The notes under the pieces: generated by a model
Databases searched by the model: none
Told to the model about the DNA's origin: nothing
The model's input: the letters and a program-made list of their open reading frames with translations, nothing else
NCBI RefSeq assembly: GCF_914271485.1
Contig: NZ_CAJZAG010000002.1
Coordinates: 186,001 to 250,000, forward strand
Direction: 5' to 3'
From: Cupriavidus pampae
Lineage (GTDB): Bacteria > Pseudomonadota > Gammaproteobacteria > Burkholderiales > Burkholderiaceae
DNA: 64,000 nt
Shown: one piece after another, positions 61,900 through 64,000 of the stretch
How the letters are laid out: every line of letters begins with the position of its first letter
How positions within the stretch are numbered: the first letter of the stretch is position 1
Program-made: the position numbers and the translations under genes

Positions 61900-63573
61900 A
61901 TGACTGCACCGCATACCGGATTCTTTAGCGAGCAAGAATGGAATTTCGCGCCGCACGAGCGCTCGCCGCTGCCGGGCGGTGCCGCCACGCCCGCTCATCC
62001 GCCGTTGCGGCGCCTTCTTTATGGCGCGGTCGGCGTGTTGATCGGCATTACCGGCAGTCTGGGCACTGCGGCCGTTACGGTTAACCTCCCTTACCTGCAG
62101 GGATCTCTCGGTGCCTATCAGGCCGAAATGGCATGGCTACCCGCCGTCTATGTGATGACGAACGTCCCGACCGGGATGATCCTGATCAAGTACCGCCAGC
62201 AGTTTGGCCTGCGTTCTTTCGCACTGATCTTCCTGACGATCTATAGCCTGCTGACCTGCGTGCACCTGTTCGTGGGCGGAATGACCGCGGCGATCGCGGT
62301 GCGCGCCGCCAGCGGCATTGCCGGGTCCGCCCTGACTACCCTCTGCCTGAACTACATGATTCAGGCGCTTCCCGCGACAGCGCGCCTGAGCGCTATCGCA
62401 GCCGGCATCGCCGTGCCTCAACTGGCCATTCCGCTCGCGCGGCTGCTGTCCCCGGCGTTGCTCGCGTCGGACCCATGGCGAAACCTGTATCTGTTCGAAT
62501 TCGGACTCACGCTGATCTCGTTGGGCGCCGTCGCCGCGATTCGGCTGCCGCCAGCGGCCCGCGAGCAAGCGTTCGAGCGGCTGGACATCATTACGACCAT
62601 ACTTTTTGCGCTGGGACTTGCGTTGCTCTGTGCAGTGCTGGCCCAAGGGCGTTACGCGTGGTGGACCGACACCGCGTGGGTCGGCTGGGCACTGGCGACA
62701 GCGTTGCCGCTTTTCGGCGCGGTGTTCCTGCTCGAGCTCCACCGGGCGAATCCCTTGATCGACATGCGCTGGCTCGGCACCATCGATTTTCTGCGTTTCG
62801 TTCTGGTAGGCACGGTCGCCCGCGTGATCTTGTCCGAGCAGACCTATGGCGCAATCGGCCTGCTTGGACTGCTTGGTTCGACCAACGACGAACTGATCAC
62901 CTTCTCCGCGCTGATTCTCTGCGCCTCGATTGCAGGCGTTGTCGCGGGCGCGCTGCTTGTCAAACCCGGACGGTTGCCTCATTTGGTCGTGCTTGCGATC
63001 GCAATCGTTGCCATCGCTGCCGCCTACGACTCGCAAACAACCCATCTGACCCGAGCGCCGCAGATGTATCTCAGTCAGGCACTGATCGCGTTCTCCACCA
63101 CCCTCTATATCGGGCCGGCCATGCTGATCGGCTTCGCGCGCGTGCTGGCCGACGGCGGCAGGAAGTTGACCAGCTTCATCGTGCTGTTTGGTGCGACACA
63201 ATCGCTCGGCGGGCTGATTGGCACCGCATGGCTAGGCACCCTGCAGTCGAGTCGCGAGAAAGCGCATTCCTTCGCGCTGGTTCAGCGATTGAGCCATGGT
63301 GAACCTCAGGTCGCCCTGGCATTGCAGCAGGGCGCGAATCGCTACGCCGCGCAGATCTCGGATCCGGGCCTGCGTGGGGCACAAGGAGCTGCCTCGCTGG
63401 CGCAGCGTGTCTCCGCGGAGGCAAATATCATGGCGTACAACGACGTGTTCGCCACCATTGCCATCCTCGCCGCAGTGACGGCCGTTCTGCTTGCACTGCG
63501 GCTGATTCGCTTGCAATGGCTCCACAACAGGACACGTGCGACGGCATCGCCTATGGAAACGCTCGCGCCATGA
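61900..63573 (+). CDS. MFS efflux pump, DHA2/EmrB-like
   Basis: A 557-residue transporter with a cytoplasmic N-tail of about 40 residues and roughly 14 membrane helices. LRRLLYGAVGVLIGITGSLGTAAVTVNLPYLQGSLGAYQAEMAW is the first helix and conserved start, MTNVPTGMILIKYRQQFGLRSF the loop 2-3 region. It pairs with the HlyD-type adaptor whose ATG overlaps its stop (ATGA). Together they should form a tripartite drug or organic-acid exporter with an outer-membrane channel encoded beyond the window or elsewhere. Confidence 0.9.
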   Translation: MTAPHTGFFSEQEWNFAPHERSPLPGGAATPAHPPLRRLLYGAVGVLIGITGSLGTAAVTVNLPYLQGSLGAYQAEMAWLPAVYVMTNVPTGMILIKYRQQFGLRSFALIFLTIYSLLTCVHLFVGGMTAAIAVRAASGIAGSALTTLCLNYMIQALPATARLSAIAAGIAVPQLAIPLARLLSPALLASDPWRNLYLFEFGLTLISLGAVAAIRLPPAAREQAFERLDIITTILFALGLALLCAVLAQGRYAWWTDTAWVGWALATALPLFGAVFLLELHRANPLIDMRWLGTIDFLRFVLVGTVARVILSEQTYGAIGLLGLLGSTNDELITFSALILCASIAGVVAGALLVKPGRLPHLVVLAIAIVAIAAAYDSQTTHLTRAPQMYLSQALIAFSTTLYIGPAMLIGFARVLADGGRKLTSFIVLFGATQSLGGLIGTAWLGTLQSSREKAHSFALVQRLSHGEPQVALALQQGANRYAAQISDPGLRGAQGAASLAQRVSAEANIMAYNDVFATIAILAAVTAVLLALRLIRLQWLHNRTRATASPMETLAP

Positions 63574-64000
63574 CCGATGCCGCAGTCCCCTCCTCCGGCT
63601 GGCGCCCCGTCCGCAATGGCGCGCGCACGATCGTCGTGGTCTCGGTCATCGTCCTCGCCGGCTGCCTGGCGGTGTTGGCGGCCTGGCGGCTGCCACCGTT
63701 CGCCAATGCCATCCAGAGCACCGAGGATGCCTACGTACGCGGCGAGGTCACGGTCATGAGTTCGCAGGTCAGCGGTTACGTCTGGCAGGTGATGGTGCGA
63801 GACTATGAGCAGGTTCAAGCCGGACAGCCGGTGGCCAAGATCGACGATCGTATCTACCGCCAACGTGTGGAACAGGCCCGCGCGACGCTCGATCTTCAAC
63901 AGGCGAATCTGGCCAATCACGTACAGAGCCTGGCCTCGCGCAAGGCCGCGCTAGCGTCCGCGGAAGCCCTTTCCATGACCGCGCAAGCCCAGCTTGAACG
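63570..64000 (+). CDS. EmrA/HlyD-type efflux adaptor, C-terminus outside window
   Basis: 143 codons are visible from ATG 63570 to the right edge. A membrane helix (TIVVVSVIVLAGCLAVLAAW, about residues 21-40) is followed by STEDAYVRGEVTVMSSQVSGYVWQVMV, the lipoyl-like start of EmrA proteins, then AKIDDRIYRQRVEQARATLDLQQANL opening the helical hairpin. It joins the MFS pump to an outer-membrane channel. Gene runs off the right edge. Confidence 0.9.
   Translation, partial: MTDAAVPSSGWRPVRNGARTIVVVSVIVLAGCLAVLAAWRLPPFANAIQSTEDAYVRGEVTVMSSQVSGYVWQVMVRDYEQVQAGQPVAKIDDRIYRQRVEQARATLDLQQANLANHVQSLASRKAALASAEALSMTAQAQLE

Overview
The window is a GC-rich chromosomal segment of a beta-proteobacterium, most likely Burkholderiaceae of the Cupriavidus/Ralstonia group. 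This rests on gene style rather than a marker gene: a Tat-exported Bug/TctC receptor, hydantoinase-type operons, many LysR and IclR regulators, a Ralstonia-like hrpII/PIP promoter and a LexA box of the classical CTGT-N8-ACAG type. There is no rRNA, tRNA, CRISPR array or insertion sequence.

Layout. Bases 1-4974 (minus strand) are a type I secretion locus: an RTX protein cut by the window edge, a small exported protein, HlyD and HlyB-type subunits. The part below about 1370 is clearly AT-rich, suggesting acquired DNA. At 5603-7389 follows a candidate type III effector with a complete hrpII/PIP box and correctly spaced -10. Bases 7.4-16.1 kb hold small detoxification-type genes (cupin, VOC, SRPBCC, aldo-keto reductase), an orphan FixJ-type regulator and two winged-helix/ATPase regulators. 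Bases 16.1-23.1 kb are an IclR-controlled hydantoinase/oxoprolinase operon with its own periplasmic receptor. Then come an orphan betaine-type receptor, an SOS-boxed radical SAM/UdgX DNA-repair operon (24.1-26.9 kb), a PLP enzyme, and a four-gene chemosensory-like operon (28.4-32.4 kb). Bases 32.4-36.7 kb carry a candidate sRNA, a quinol monooxygenase, a UDG-family protein, a cold-shock gene, a BrkB-type membrane protein and a cardiolipin synthase. Bases 36.8-41.3 kb are an amino-acid or amine ABC importer with an FAD oxidase and an IclR regulator. Bases 41.3-51.1 kb contain monooxygenases, FUSC, DUF417, a hydrolase, an M20 amidohydrolase with MFS importer, and an acetolactate synthase catalytic subunit. 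Bases 51.1-58.8 kb are a LysR-controlled sugar-acid catabolic operon. The right end (58.8-64 kb) is a divergent detoxification module: epoxide hydrolase-like enzyme, two isochorismatase paralogues and an atypical response regulator facing an EmrAB-type efflux pair.

Most unusual signals. (1) Seven promoters share one architecture: TTNAC motifs repeated every 10 bp, ending 22-24 bp before a TANNNT -10 element in six of them. They precede a VOC protein, an SRPBCC protein, an orphan response regulator, a winged-helix regulator, two quinol-monooxygenase-type proteins and a periplasmic receptor, and look like an undescribed regulon. (2) The hrpII box with a membrane-spanning candidate effector. (3) Three copies of GCTTCA-N5-TGAAGC (one with an A for the first G) in the right-end detoxification module, whose response regulator has Glu at the phospho-acceptor position. 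(4) The SOS box on the radical SAM/UdgX pair.
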